DNA from: Rhodospirillales bacterium
GTDB lineage: Bacteria > Pseudomonadota > Alphaproteobacteria > BOG-932 > Roseiterribacteraceae
Direction: 5' to 3'
Length of the DNA: 48,702 nucleotides
Assembly (NCBI GenBank): GCA_028291345.1
Contig: JAQGIF010000103.1
Coordinates: forward strand, 1-48,702
Part shown: in pieces, positions 15,479 through 24,644 of the stretch
Layout: every line of letters starts with the position of its first letter
How positions within the stretch are numbered: position 1 is the first letter of the stretch
The notes under the pieces: model-generated
What the model saw: the letters and a program-made list of their open reading frames with translations, nothing else
Told to the model about the DNA's origin: nothing
Databases searched by the model: none
Made by a program: the position numbers and the translations under genes

Positions 15479-17245
15479 ATGTCTGAGCAGCAGATGAGTG
15501 GCGCGGAGATGGTTCTCGCAGCGCTGGCGGATAATGGTGTGGAAATCGTCTTCGGGTACCCCGGCGGCGCGGTACTACCGATTTACGACGCGATGTTCCA
15601 GCAAGAGCGCATCCGGCACGTGCTCGTCCGCCAAGAGGGCGGAGCCGTTCACGCTGCCGAAGGCTATGCACGCTCGACCGGGAGGGTTGGTTGCGTGCTG
15701 GTAACATCTGGCCCTGGCGCGACCAATGCCGTCACCGGCTTGCTCGACGCGCAAATGGATTCCATCCCGCTAGTCTGCATCACCGGACAGGTTCCGACGC
15801 ACCTGATCGGAAACGACGCCTTCCAAGAGGCCGACACCACAGGCATCACCCGCCCGTGCACCAAGCATAATTATCTGGTGAAAGATGTCGAGAAGCTGGC
15901 AGAAACGCTTCACGAAGCCTTTCATGTCGCACGCAGCGGCCGGCCGGGACCGGTGCTGGTCGATCTGCCCAAGGACATTCAATTCGCAACCGGAACCTAT
16001 AGGACGCCGGACGAGTTCGATTTCTCCTATCGTCCGGCCTATGAACCGGACATGACGCAGATCGTGCGTGCGATCGAGATGATTGCCAAAGCCGAGCGGC
16101 CGCTTTTCTATACCGGCGGCGGCGTGATCAATTCGGGGCCGCAGGCATCTGAGGCGCTGACCGAGCTGGTTCGGCTGACAGGGATTCCCTGCACTTCAAC
16201 CCTCATGGGACTGGGCGCGTTCCCCGCATCCGACCCGCAGTTCCTCGGGATGCTGGGCATGCACGGCACTTACGAGGCAAATCTGGCCACCCACGGCTGC
16301 GATTTGCTGGTCTGTGTGGGCGCCCGCTTTGACGACCGCGTCACCGGCAAGGTCTCCGCCTTCTCGCCCGGATCGCGGAAGATCCATATCGATATCGACG
16401 CCAGTTCGATCAATAAGAATGTCCGGGTGGATCTGCCCGTCGTCGGCGATGCTGGCCGCGCGCTCGCAATGATGCTGGAAGTCTGGAAAGAACAGGGTCA
16501 CGAGTGCCGAGCCAGGGCGCTGGCGCCCTGGTGGAAACAGATCGATGCATGGCGCGCGGTCGATTGCCTGGCCTATGAGCAAGGCGATTCGGTGATCAAG
16601 CCGCAATATGCGCTGGAGCGGCTGCGCGAAGCCCTCAAGGGCAGGGACAATGTCTATATTACGACCGAGGTCGGGCAGCATCAGATGTGGGCGGCGCAGT
16701 TCCTGCCGTTCGATAAGCCGAATCACTGGATGACTTCGGGCGGCCTCGGCACGATGGGCTATGGCCTGCCGGCCGCCGTCGGTGTCCAGATGGCGCATCC
16801 TGGGGCGATCGTTATCGACGTCGCCGGCGAAGCGTCGATCCTGATGAACATCCAGGAGATGTCGACGGCGGTGCAATATCGCCTGCCGGTAAAAATCTTC
16901 ATCATGAACAATAAATGGATGGGCATGGTCCGCCAGTGGCAGGAATTGCTGCATGGCGGCCGCTTCTCCGAGAGCTATACGGCGGCCTTGCCGGATTTCG
17001 TGAAGCTGGCCGACGCTTTCGGCGGCACGGGGCTGCGCGCCGAGACGGTCGCCGACCTGGACGAGGCGATCGCGAAGATGCTGTCGACGCCGGGTCCGGT
17101 CATTCTCGATGTCGCGGTCGATGAGACCGAGATGTGCTTCCCGATGATCCCCGGCGGCGCGGCGCATAATGAGATCATGCTGCGGCGGCAGGATCAGACC
17201 AAGTCCGATCCCACCGCCCGCGAAGAGGGCATGGTGCTGGTGTGA
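15479..17245 (+). CDS. ilvB: acetolactate synthase, large catalytic subunit
   Basis: Thiamine-diphosphate enzyme that makes acetolactate or acetohydroxybutyrate, the first common step to valine, leucine and isoleucine. The start at ATG 15479 follows AAGGA and gives 588 residues. Visible features are the N-terminal FGYPGGAVLPIYD, the catalytic Glu region RQEGGAVHAAEGYARSTG, the central FAD-binding domain, and the C-terminal TPP domain (GGLGTMGYGLPAAVG, NIQEMSTA, NNKWMGMVRQWQ). In the TPP/Mg motif the usual GDG/GDA reads GEA (Glu451). The small subunit ilvN follows with a GTGA overlap. Confidence 0.96.
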   Translation: MSEQQMSGAEMVLAALADNGVEIVFGYPGGAVLPIYDAMFQQERIRHVLVRQEGGAVHAAEGYARSTGRVGCVLVTSGPGATNAVTGLLDAQMDSIPLVCITGQVPTHLIGNDAFQEADTTGITRPCTKHNYLVKDVEKLAETLHEAFHVARSGRPGPVLVDLPKDIQFATGTYRTPDEFDFSYRPAYEPDMTQIVRAIEMIAKAERPLFYTGGGVINSGPQASEALTELVRLTGIPCTSTLMGLGAFPASDPQFLGMLGMHGTYEANLATHGCDLLVCVGARFDDRVTGKVSAFSPGSRKIHIDIDASSINKNVRVDLPVVGDAGRALAMMLEVWKEQGHECRARALAPWWKQIDAWRAVDCLAYEQGDSVIKPQYALERLREALKGRDNVYITTEVGQHQMWAAQFLPFDKPNHWMTSGGLGTMGYGLPAAVGVQMAHPGAIVIDVAGEASILMNIQEMSTAVQYRLPVKIFIMNNKWMGMVRQWQELLHGGRFSESYTAALPDFVKLADAFGGTGLRAETVADLDEAIAKMLSTPGPVILDVAVDETEMCFPMIPGGAAHNEIMLRRQDQTKSDPTAREEGMVLV

Positions 17246-17790
17246 CGGATATCGGCAATGCCAATCGGATCGAGCGCCATACGCTAGCGGTGCTCGTGGT
17301 CAATGAGCCCGGCGTGCTGGCGCGGGTCATCGGACTGTTCGCCGGACGCGGCTACAATATCGAAAGCCTGACGGTCGCCGAGGTTGAGCGCGCCGATGTT
17401 CGACATAGTGTGGGCCTGTCGCGCATTACGCTGGTGACCTCCGGCACGCATATGATCATCGATCAGATTAAGACGCAGCTCGAACGGCTGGTGCCGATCC
17501 GCCGGGTGCGCGACCTGACCGAGGAAGGGCCATTCGTCGGCCGCGAACTGGCCCTGGTCAAGATCGTCGGCGAATCGGGTGCCGAGAATGCCCGGCGCGG
17601 CGACGTACTGCGTATTGCCGAAGGTTTCGGAGCGCGCATCATTGATTCCAGTGAATCCAGTTTCGTCTTCGAAGTCACCGAATCGACCGAAAAAGTCGAC
17701 CAGTTTCTAGCGATGATGGCGGGCCTCGGCCGGCTCGAGGTCGCGCGGACCGGGATCGTCGCCTTGTCGCGCGGGCCGGAAAGCATCTAG
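17242..17790 (+). CDS. ilvN: acetolactate synthase, small regulatory subunit
   Basis: Regulatory partner of IlvB that confers valine feedback inhibition. The N-terminal ACT domain (about 12-85: LAVLVVNEPGVLARVIGLFAGRGYNIESLTV) and the C-terminal domain (RELALVKIVG...GARIIDSSESSFVFEVTE) give 182 residues, slightly longer than the usual 160-175. It starts with GTG 17242, overlapping the ilvB stop by 4 bp. The last bases of the gene are tandemly duplicated just after the stop. Confidence 0.95.
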   Translation: MTDIGNANRIERHTLAVLVVNEPGVLARVIGLFAGRGYNIESLTVAEVERADVRHSVGLSRITLVTSGTHMIIDQIKTQLERLVPIRRVRDLTEEGPFVGRELALVKIVGESGAENARRGDVLRIAEGFGARIIDSSESSFVFEVTESTEKVDQFLAMMAGLGRLEVARTGIVALSRGPESI

Positions 17791-17805
17791 AGGCCGGAAA
17801 GCATC
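17774..17805. repeat. 18-bp tandem duplication across the ilvN stop
   Basis: GGCCGGAAAGCATC occurs at 17774-17787 and again at 17792-17805, an 18-bp period that includes the ilvN stop. The second copy lies wholly in the ilvN-ilvC spacer. It probably arose by slippage; no function can be seen. Confidence 0.7.
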
Positions 17806-17878
17806 CGATCATCGTTTCCCGATGCCTCTAGCCAGAATTCGCTGCCAAGCCTATTAGCAGCCGCACTTACAGGATTAA

Positions 17879-18907
<1,029 letters not shown>

Positions 18908-18915
18908 TGCGTCTA

Positions 18916-18948
18916 GGGCCGGACCGCTTTGCAGCGGTCCGGCCCTTT
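18916..18948 (+). terminator. intrinsic terminator of ilvBNC
   Basis: A perfect 12-bp stem GGGCCGGACCGC/GCGGTCCGGCCC with a 6-nt loop, followed by TTT, begins 9 nt after the ilvC stop. Confidence 0.85.
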
Positions 18949-18964
18949 CCGTTTCCAGACTGTT

Positions 18965-18979
18965 TTCGATGGCATCGAA
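18965..18979. promoter_or_regulatory. dyad upstream of the copper cluster
   Basis: TTCGAT-GGC-ATCGAA is a perfect inverted repeat 27 bp before the first gene of the copper cluster. Its place fits an operator for a dimeric repressor, but no regulator gene is nearby and no known box is recognised. Confidence 0.3.
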
Positions 18980-19005
18980 GGCGGCAATGTTGTTAATTCA
19001 CAACC

Positions 19006-19386
19006 ATGTTCTTCCAGCGTCGGCATAAAGCGTTGAAGCGAGCCTCGTGGCTCGCGGTTTTGGCCATTCTGCTGCAGGCAATGTTACCGGCGATCCATCA
19101 TCCCGCGATGGCCGCCCTCGCAGGCATCGACGTTGCGCGGTCACTTTGCCTCACCCCCGGTAGCACAGCCCCGACCGATCCAGCCAAGGCCCCTGCACAT
19201 CACCTTCCCGGCTGCGCGATTTGCGCGGCCATGAATGCTGTCGGCGGTTTCGTACCACCGACCACGCCGGCCATCGGCGTCAATCGCAATTACGGCGTCG
19301 CGGTCCCGGCCTCGGCATTGATATTCCTGCCACGCCAGTGGCTTCACATCCGGCAACAGCCACGCGCGCCGCCAGTCCTCGTCTGA
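19006..19386 (+). CDS. DUF2946-like exported protein, first copy
   Basis: A 126-residue protein with basic N-terminus and one hydrophobic helix (about 14-31: WLAVLAILLQAMLPAIHH). That LLQAxLPxxHHP signature is typical of DUF2946. After a spacer it carries SLCLTPGS and a CxxC (GCAICAAMN), which with the His residues could bind copper. It opens the copper cluster. A paralog lies at 19984, on the other side of the PCu(A)C gene. DUF2946 proteins are often found next to TonB receptors and PCu(A)C proteins; their biochemistry is unknown. Confidence 0.75.
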   Translation: MFFQRRHKALKRASWLAVLAILLQAMLPAIHHPAMAALAGIDVARSLCLTPGSTAPTDPAKAPAHHLPGCAICAAMNAVGGFVPPTTPAIGVNRNYGVAVPASALIFLPRQWLHIRQQPRAPPVLV

Positions 19387-19452
19387 GCATTTTCGTTTTC
19401 CGAACCGCTGCGCTAAGGCCGCTCCGGTTGATGCTGCTCACACGAGGATTCC

Positions 19453-19953
19453 ATGTTCCGATCAAATCTGCGCCGCTATGCGTCCAAAGCTTTTATGGTG
19501 TTGCTCGCCCTCTCGATGGGGCACCCGGCTTTCGCCGGAGCCGAACCGACGATCCACATCGTGGATGTTAAGGCGCGGCCGACAGCGCCCGGCGCGAAAA
19601 CCGCCGCCGTCTATCTCGTCCTGGTGAATCACGGCGTGGTCGACGACAGCCTGACCGGCCTGTCGACCCCCATTGCCGACATGGCCTCGCTTCATCGCAC
19701 AGTCGATAGCGGCGGCATGTCCGAAATGGAGGCGGTACCCGATCTTGTGGTCAAGGCGAATGACGGCGTCACCTTCGCCCCCGGCGGGCTGCATGTCATG
19801 CTGATGGGCCTCAAGCAGCAGTTGAAACCGGGCGACACCTTCCCGCTCACACTCGATTTCGCCAAAGCCGGCGCTATCACGGTGACGGTCGCGGTGCAGT
19901 CGATCAAGATAAAGCCGAAGCCTATGCAGGGCATGCCCGGCATGAAGATGTGA
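19453..19953 (+). CDS. PCu(A)C-type periplasmic copper chaperone
   Basis: A 166-residue exported protein with a signal peptide (about 1-29, ending AFAGA). The copper-binding signature H-X10-M-X21-H-X-M of the family is met exactly (LHRTVDSGGMSEM...GGLHVM). The C-terminus adds a Met-rich tail (MQGMPGMKM) that may hold a further Cu(I). In the family these proteins pass copper to the CuA centre of cytochrome oxidase, often with a thioredoxin-like partner, and one is encoded in this cluster at 24078. It is flanked on both sides by DUF2946 genes. Confidence 0.9.
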   Translation: MFRSNLRRYASKAFMVLLALSMGHPAFAGAEPTIHIVDVKARPTAPGAKTAAVYLVLVNHGVVDDSLTGLSTPIADMASLHRTVDSGGMSEMEAVPDLVVKANDGVTFAPGGLHVMLMGLKQQLKPGDTFPLTLDFAKAGAITVTVAVQSIKIKPKPMQGMPGMKM

Positions 19954-19983
19954 CGGCCGAATAGGCCCCCACAGAGCTTCTTT

Positions 19984-20379
19984 ATGTCGTCAATAATCAG
20001 CCCACCCCGCCGAACGGCCGGCCCAGGTGTCTGGCTTGCCCTCCTGGCGCTCTGGATTCAGGCACTGTTGCCGGCTGTCCATCATCCCGGCGGCGCGATC
20101 TCGGGACCATTCACGTTGGGCATAGCCGGCACCCTGTGTCTGGCGCCTGGCAGCTCTCCTTTCGTACCGCAGGATAAAACCCCGGATCACAAGGCGCCGC
20201 CTTGCCCGGTCTGCCAGACATTGCAGATATTGGCGGCCGGCTTTGCTCCTCCAGGCGCGGCCACGATCTCACTACCGCTCTTTGCCGGTCTGGTGGCCGA
20301 TAACGCCATCTCATGTACCGACCTTCCGGAGCAGCCCCGTTCGCGGCCGCGAGCCCGCGCGCCACCTCGTCCGACCTAA
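19984..20379 (+). CDS. DUF2946-like exported protein, second copy
   Basis: A 131-residue paralog of the protein at 19006. It has the same WLALLALWIQALLPAVHHP membrane helix near the N-terminus, TLCLAPGS at the same place, then a CxxC (PCPVCQTL), and ends in an Arg/Pro-rich tail. It lies directly upstream of the TonB receptor gene, 64 bp before its start. Two DUF2946 genes bracketing one chaperone suggest that the pair works together or on different sides of the envelope; this is inference. Confidence 0.72.
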   Translation: MSSIISPPRRTAGPGVWLALLALWIQALLPAVHHPGGAISGPFTLGIAGTLCLAPGSSPFVPQDKTPDHKAPPCPVCQTLQILAAGFAPPGAATISLPLFAGLVADNAISCTDLPEQPRSRPRARAPPRPT

Positions 20380-20443
20380 CGATCAGATCCGCGGCTGCAA
20401 GCTCGGTTGGCAGCCTTTTGTCATCAGTTCGGAAAGTCCCCTC

Positions 20444-22855
20444 ATGTCATCCCACAGCCTGGGCCACAGGCGCATGGCCCACACTGCCTATGCGCTATCC
20501 GCCCTTCTCCTTGTAGGTGGTACAAATCTGTCCCTCGCGGATACCGCCGCGCCGCTATCACCGCAGGACAAGGCGGCAAAGCGTGCGACTTTGCTCGAGG
20601 AACTGCAATCGGTGCAATCCCAGTTGGCGGTGCTGGACAGCGACAGCCCACCATCCTTGCCGGTTGCAACAAAAACGGCGCCGAAAACGGCGCCGTTTAG
20701 CGACGCGCGGCAGACCGAGATCATCGTCACCGCGCGCCCCTTGCTGGCGGCCGCGGCGCAGACGGTCACCAGCATTGATCGGGCGCAATTCAAAGATTCC
20801 CAGGCCTTCTCAATTGGGCAGGTGTTGCAATACAGCCCTGGCGTGACAATCAAGCAGGGCAACGGCCCGCGCGATGTCGGCATCTCGATCCGCGGCTCGA
20901 GCGACCGCAATGGCTTCGGAGTCCGCAACATTCAGGTACTGGAGGATGGCTTTCCGGTCACGCAGCCGGATGGCCTGTCGCGCACCGACCTGACCGATCC
21001 GCATGCTTATGCTGGGATCGATATCTATCAGGGTCCATCCTCATCTCGGTTTGGCAATTACGCTACCGGCGGCGCCATCAATTTCCGCACTCGGCCGGGA
21101 GGCGATATCGACGGGATCGAGATCGGCAGCGATACGGGCGGCTTCGGCTATTTTAATGAATTCCTGATGGCGGGGACCAAGGCCGACCAATACGAATATG
21201 CCCTGTTCGGAAGCCATGTGCGCGGCGACGGTTTCATCGCGAACAGCAGGTTCAAGACGACCACCGAAGATATCACGGCCAGCTATTCTCCGACCGCGGA
21301 CGACAAGTTCACGCTGAAGCTGATCAATAATGATGTCGATACCAAGCTGCCGGTTCGCCTGTCCTTGAATCAGTTCCATTCGAATCCGCTCCAGAAGGGC
21401 TGCACTGTCCCCGCGAACACCACAGCCGGTTGCGGCACGGTTAATCTATTCATCAACGGCTTTTCTGGACCTACGCGGGCGCAAACTGCCGAACAGGCGG
21501 GCCTGGGTCGCACCGACCGGCGCACCATCGCTGGCGTGCGCTGGGAACGTGCGGTGGACGACCAGACGGTTCTGCGCACGGTCGCGGTCTTCGACAATAA
21601 GGACATCAACCAACCTACCGGTGCGACCAGCGCGCGGGGTGCAACACCGGCGTTCAACGTGCAGAGTGATCTTACGCGCATCGGCACACTGCTCGGTCTC
21701 GTGGCCAGTCACACCGCCGGTTTCTTCTTCAATTACGAAGACCTGAATTCCTTTACCTACAACGTCGCACTGGGGGGAAACGGGACTCAGGGTGCGCTCA
21801 CCTCCAATTATTTCGGCCACCACTATAATGTCGGCGGTCGAGCGCGGGAGGAGATCACGCTGCCGTCGGGCCTGACTGCGATCATCGGCGCAGACATCGA
21901 ATATACAGACCTGCAGGCGCTCAACACCGCCTACAGCTTCCCGGTCAGCGGGACGCCGAACTTCACGATGTTGCCGGTTCAGCGCGATTTCTGGAATGGA
22001 GCCTATGAGGCGGCGCTGCGCTATCGTCCCGACACCGAATGGCAGCTTCATGTCCGCGCGGCCAGTGCCTATGGCACGCCGCAGGCAAGCAACCTGTTCG
22101 TGACGCCAGCGGGTGTGACAGGCAACAACACGCAGCTAAAGCCGCAGACGAACCAAGGCTTCGACCTCGGAGCCGATTGGTCGCCTGACGCGAGTTTCAC
22201 TGCCAGCGTCACCGGATTTTATGAATTCTTCACCAATGAGCTGGTCACCCAGTCGCCGGGGGCGAGCCAGCAGAGCTTCACCTTCAATGCGCCGTCATCC
22301 GAACATCGCGGCGTCGAAGTGAATGCCGATTGGCGGCCATTCAACGGCTGGCTCGTGCGCGCCGCCTATACCTATGACGACCAGTATTACACCGACTATG
22401 TCGAGCGGCTGAGCGCGGGGACGAAATCGGCAGCCTTCAACCGGAACGGCAAGGCGATTCCCGGCGTTCAACCCAATTTCTTCACGTCACGCCTGGGCTA
22501 TGATCAGCCGACCGGCCTGCTCGCCGGGCTAGGCGCTTTCGTGGAGTACAACTGGCGGGGCGCGTTCTTCGTGGACAACGCCAACCTGCTGAAAGCGCCG
22601 GGCTATCACCTTGTGAATCTCAATCTGCATTACGATCCCGACATCAGTTTTGCCTTCGTCAAAGGATTCAGCCTGTTCTTGGAGGTCGAAAACGTCTTCG
22701 ACAAAACCTGGGTCGCCTCGGCCAATAACGTGTCTGATTCGATCAGCGCGGCGACCGGGCTGCAGAATCCGGCCAGCGTGGTGGCGGGTGCGACCGGTTC
22801 GATCTATGCCGGCGCGCCGCGCACCTTCGTCGGCGGTTTGAGGATCAAGCTGTGA
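20444..22855 (+). CDS. TonB-dependent outer-membrane receptor, probably for copper
   Basis: An 803-residue outer-membrane receptor. A signal peptide ends near NLSLADT. A short helical segment (KRATLLEELQSVQSQLAVLDS) and a TonB-box-like TEIIVTARP follow. The plug domain has IGQVLQYSPGVTIKQGNGPRDVGISIRGSS, GFGVRNIQVLEDGFPVTQPDG and IDIYQGPSSSRFGNYATGGAINFRTRPG. The rest is a beta-barrel ending in TFVGGLRIKL. Upstream starts in the same frame exist but run through the DUF2946 gene. The copper assignment rests on its neighbours (PCu(A)C, DUF2946), as for OprC/NosA-like receptors. The downstream gene overlaps by 4 bp. Confidence 0.9.
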   Translation: MSSHSLGHRRMAHTAYALSALLLVGGTNLSLADTAAPLSPQDKAAKRATLLEELQSVQSQLAVLDSDSPPSLPVATKTAPKTAPFSDARQTEIIVTARPLLAAAAQTVTSIDRAQFKDSQAFSIGQVLQYSPGVTIKQGNGPRDVGISIRGSSDRNGFGVRNIQVLEDGFPVTQPDGLSRTDLTDPHAYAGIDIYQGPSSSRFGNYATGGAINFRTRPGGDIDGIEIGSDTGGFGYFNEFLMAGTKADQYEYALFGSHVRGDGFIANSRFKTTTEDITASYSPTADDKFTLKLINNDVDTKLPVRLSLNQFHSNPLQKGCTVPANTTAGCGTVNLFINGFSGPTRAQTAEQAGLGRTDRRTIAGVRWERAVDDQTVLRTVAVFDNKDINQPTGATSARGATPAFNVQSDLTRIGTLLGLVASHTAGFFFNYEDLNSFTYNVALGGNGTQGALTSNYFGHHYNVGGRAREEITLPSGLTAIIGADIEYTDLQALNTAYSFPVSGTPNFTMLPVQRDFWNGAYEAALRYRPDTEWQLHVRAASAYGTPQASNLFVTPAGVTGNNTQLKPQTNQGFDLGADWSPDASFTASVTGFYEFFTNELVTQSPGASQQSFTFNAPSSEHRGVEVNADWRPFNGWLVRAAYTYDDQYYTDYVERLSAGTKSAAFNRNGKAIPGVQPNFFTSRLGYDQPTGLLAGLGAFVEYNWRGAFFVDNANLLKAPGYHLVNLNLHYDPDISFAFVKGFSLFLEVENVFDKTWVASANNVSDSISAATGLQNPASVVAGATGSIYAGAPRTFVGGLRIKL

Positions 22856-24081
22856 GGCGTCTGATGAAATTGACGATTTCGATTTGCGCGGCGATCTGGC
22901 TGTCCTGTGCTGCCGGTCCGGCAGCGGCGCAGATGGCGGGAATGCATCATGCCGGCAACGGCGCCTGCGCGGGCGAGGCGCTGGCATGCGCGTCGTCGGC
23001 AACGCCGATCTTCGCGCCTGATAGTAGCCTTTACCTTGCGTGGGCGACCGCCGACCATGTCGCGGTGGCGCATTCGACCGACGGCGGCAAAAGCTTTGGC
23101 CCCGTGGCCAAAGTCAATCCGGATGCGGCGAAAATCGATCCAGGACCGGATTCACGGCTCGGAATCGCCATCGGCAGAGATGGACAGCTCTTCATCAGCT
23201 ATACGATCCTCACCGGCGCGGATTATGTCGGCCGGGTCTATGTTGGCCGCTCAACCGATGGCGGGCGCAGTTTCACCCCCCCGGAACCGATCACCAACGA
23301 TACCGCCAGCCAGCGCTTCACCAGACTGATTGCCGATACGTCGGGCAAGATCTTTGCCGCCTGGATCGACAAGCGCGAAGTCGTCCCAGCGAAACAGGCT
23401 GGGCGCGACTATACCGGCGCAGCCCTGGCCTTTGCCTGGTGGGACCCAGCGCGCAAAGCCTTCACTCCCACACGCATCGCCCAATCGGACAGCTGCGAGT
23501 GCTGCCGGGCGGCGGCGGCACTCGACCGTTCGGGCCATCCGGTGGTGGCGTTCCGGAACATCTTCGATACACATGTCCGCGATCACGCGATAATGACATT
23601 CGGCGCGAACGGCGAACCCGGGCCGCTTCGGCGGGTTAGTATCGACGATTGGCAGACCGATGTGTGCCCGCACCAAGGTCCGGATATCGCGGTCGGGCCG
23701 GACGGTGCCTACCATGTGGCCTGGTTCACTCAGGGCAGCAAACGGCAGGGCCTATTCTACGCGCGATCGACCGATGCCGGCATCTCTTTCTCCGCACCAA
23801 TCCGGCTGGGCGATCCGGAGCGGACGCCGTCCCGCGCTCGTGTCCTGGCAACCAAAAATGCGGTCTGGCTCGCCTGGAAAGAATTCGACGGCACGGTCTC
23901 GAGCATACGTGCCATGAGCTCCGCCGATGGCGGAAAACACTGGTCGCCCGCGCGCACGTTGGCCGAAACAAGGAATGCATCGGACCAGCCGATCTTGATC
24001 GCCGGCGGGGACCGCGCCTATCTGTCGTGGCTGACCCATGACGAGGGTTATCATCTGCTTGCATTGGATACTCAGCCATGA
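22852..24081 (+). CDS. exported sialidase-like beta-propeller protein with Cys motif
   Basis: A 409-residue secreted protein. The signal peptide ends near AAAQMAG. At least four Asp-box/BNR repeats are visible (HSTDGGKSF, RSTDGGRSF, RSTDAGISF, SSADGGKHW), the signature of a sialidase-fold propeller. The sialidase catalytic set is not evident. Instead it carries a CxCC cluster (SDSCECCRAAAAL), a Cys in TDVCPHQGP and two early Cys, plausible metal or disulfide sites. Starts: GTG 22852 overlapping the receptor stop, or ATG 22864 with better spacing to GAGG. Position inside the copper cluster suggests a periplasmic copper role, not sugar hydrolysis. Confidence 0.8.
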   Translation: MRRLMKLTISICAAIWLSCAAGPAAAQMAGMHHAGNGACAGEALACASSATPIFAPDSSLYLAWATADHVAVAHSTDGGKSFGPVAKVNPDAAKIDPGPDSRLGIAIGRDGQLFISYTILTGADYVGRVYVGRSTDGGRSFTPPEPITNDTASQRFTRLIADTSGKIFAAWIDKREVVPAKQAGRDYTGAALAFAWWDPARKAFTPTRIAQSDSCECCRAAAALDRSGHPVVAFRNIFDTHVRDHAIMTFGANGEPGPLRRVSIDDWQTDVCPHQGPDIAVGPDGAYHVAWFTQGSKRQGLFYARSTDAGISFSAPIRLGDPERTPSRARVLATKNAVWLAWKEFDGTVSSIRAMSSADGGKHWSPARTLAETRNASDQPILIAGGDRAYLSWLTHDEGYHLLALDTQP

Positions 24082-24563
24082 CCCGCTGGATTGTCATTCT
24101 TTTGGCTCTATCGGTGGGGTTTCCAGCTCTGGCCGGAGACGCACGACCCTTTCTCCACGGCAGTTGGCAAGAACTGCGCCGCCAGCATCAGAACAAGCCG
24201 ACCATCGTCCATTTCTGGGGCATCACCTGCGCCCCCTGCATGATCGAGATGCCGCATTGGGCGAAGCTTGCCGAGGCCGACCATAACGTCGATCTCGTGC
24301 TGATCGATGCTGATCCGCTCAGTGAAACCTCCGACGCCGACACACAAACGCTGGCCAAGATGGGACTATCCCAAACCGAAAGCTGGCGTTTCGCCGACGA
24401 TTTCACCGAGCGGCTGCGCTATGAGATTGATCCGAAATGGCAAGGGGAGCTGCCGCTCACTTTGTTGATCGGCCGTGACAGTACAGTGCGGAAAGTCGTC
24501 GGTTCTGCCGACTTTGTCGAGGTCCAACATTGGCTGGACGACCAGGAAGGCATGAAGCACTGA
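24078..24563 (+). CDS. TlpA-like thioredoxin-fold periplasmic protein
   Basis: A 161-residue exported thioredoxin-like protein. The signal peptide is about residues 1-19 (ending ALAGD). The redox motif is CAPC in HFWGITCAPCMIEMPHW, and the cis-proline region reads GELPLTLLIGRDS. Related TlpA proteins reduce Cu-binding cysteines of cytochrome oxidase or its assembly factors. It starts with ATG overlapping the propeller stop (ATGA), so it is the last gene of the copper operon. Confidence 0.88.
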   Translation: MTRWIVILLALSVGFPALAGDARPFLHGSWQELRRQHQNKPTIVHFWGITCAPCMIEMPHWAKLAEADHNVDLVLIDADPLSETSDADTQTLAKMGLSQTESWRFADDFTERLRYEIDPKWQGELPLTLLIGRDSTVRKVVGSADFVEVQHWLDDQEGMKH

Positions 24564-24644
24564 TAGCACGAACGGGGGAATGGGCTTGGTCGAACGTCAT
24601 ATTTAACAACTGCGGATTGTGCGGAATTTGAGGTCCGGCATCGA

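Noticed and set aside
16196-17167. 323-codon minus-strand frame opposite ilvB
   Set aside because: Antisense shadow of a conserved coding region; no promoter or start signal.
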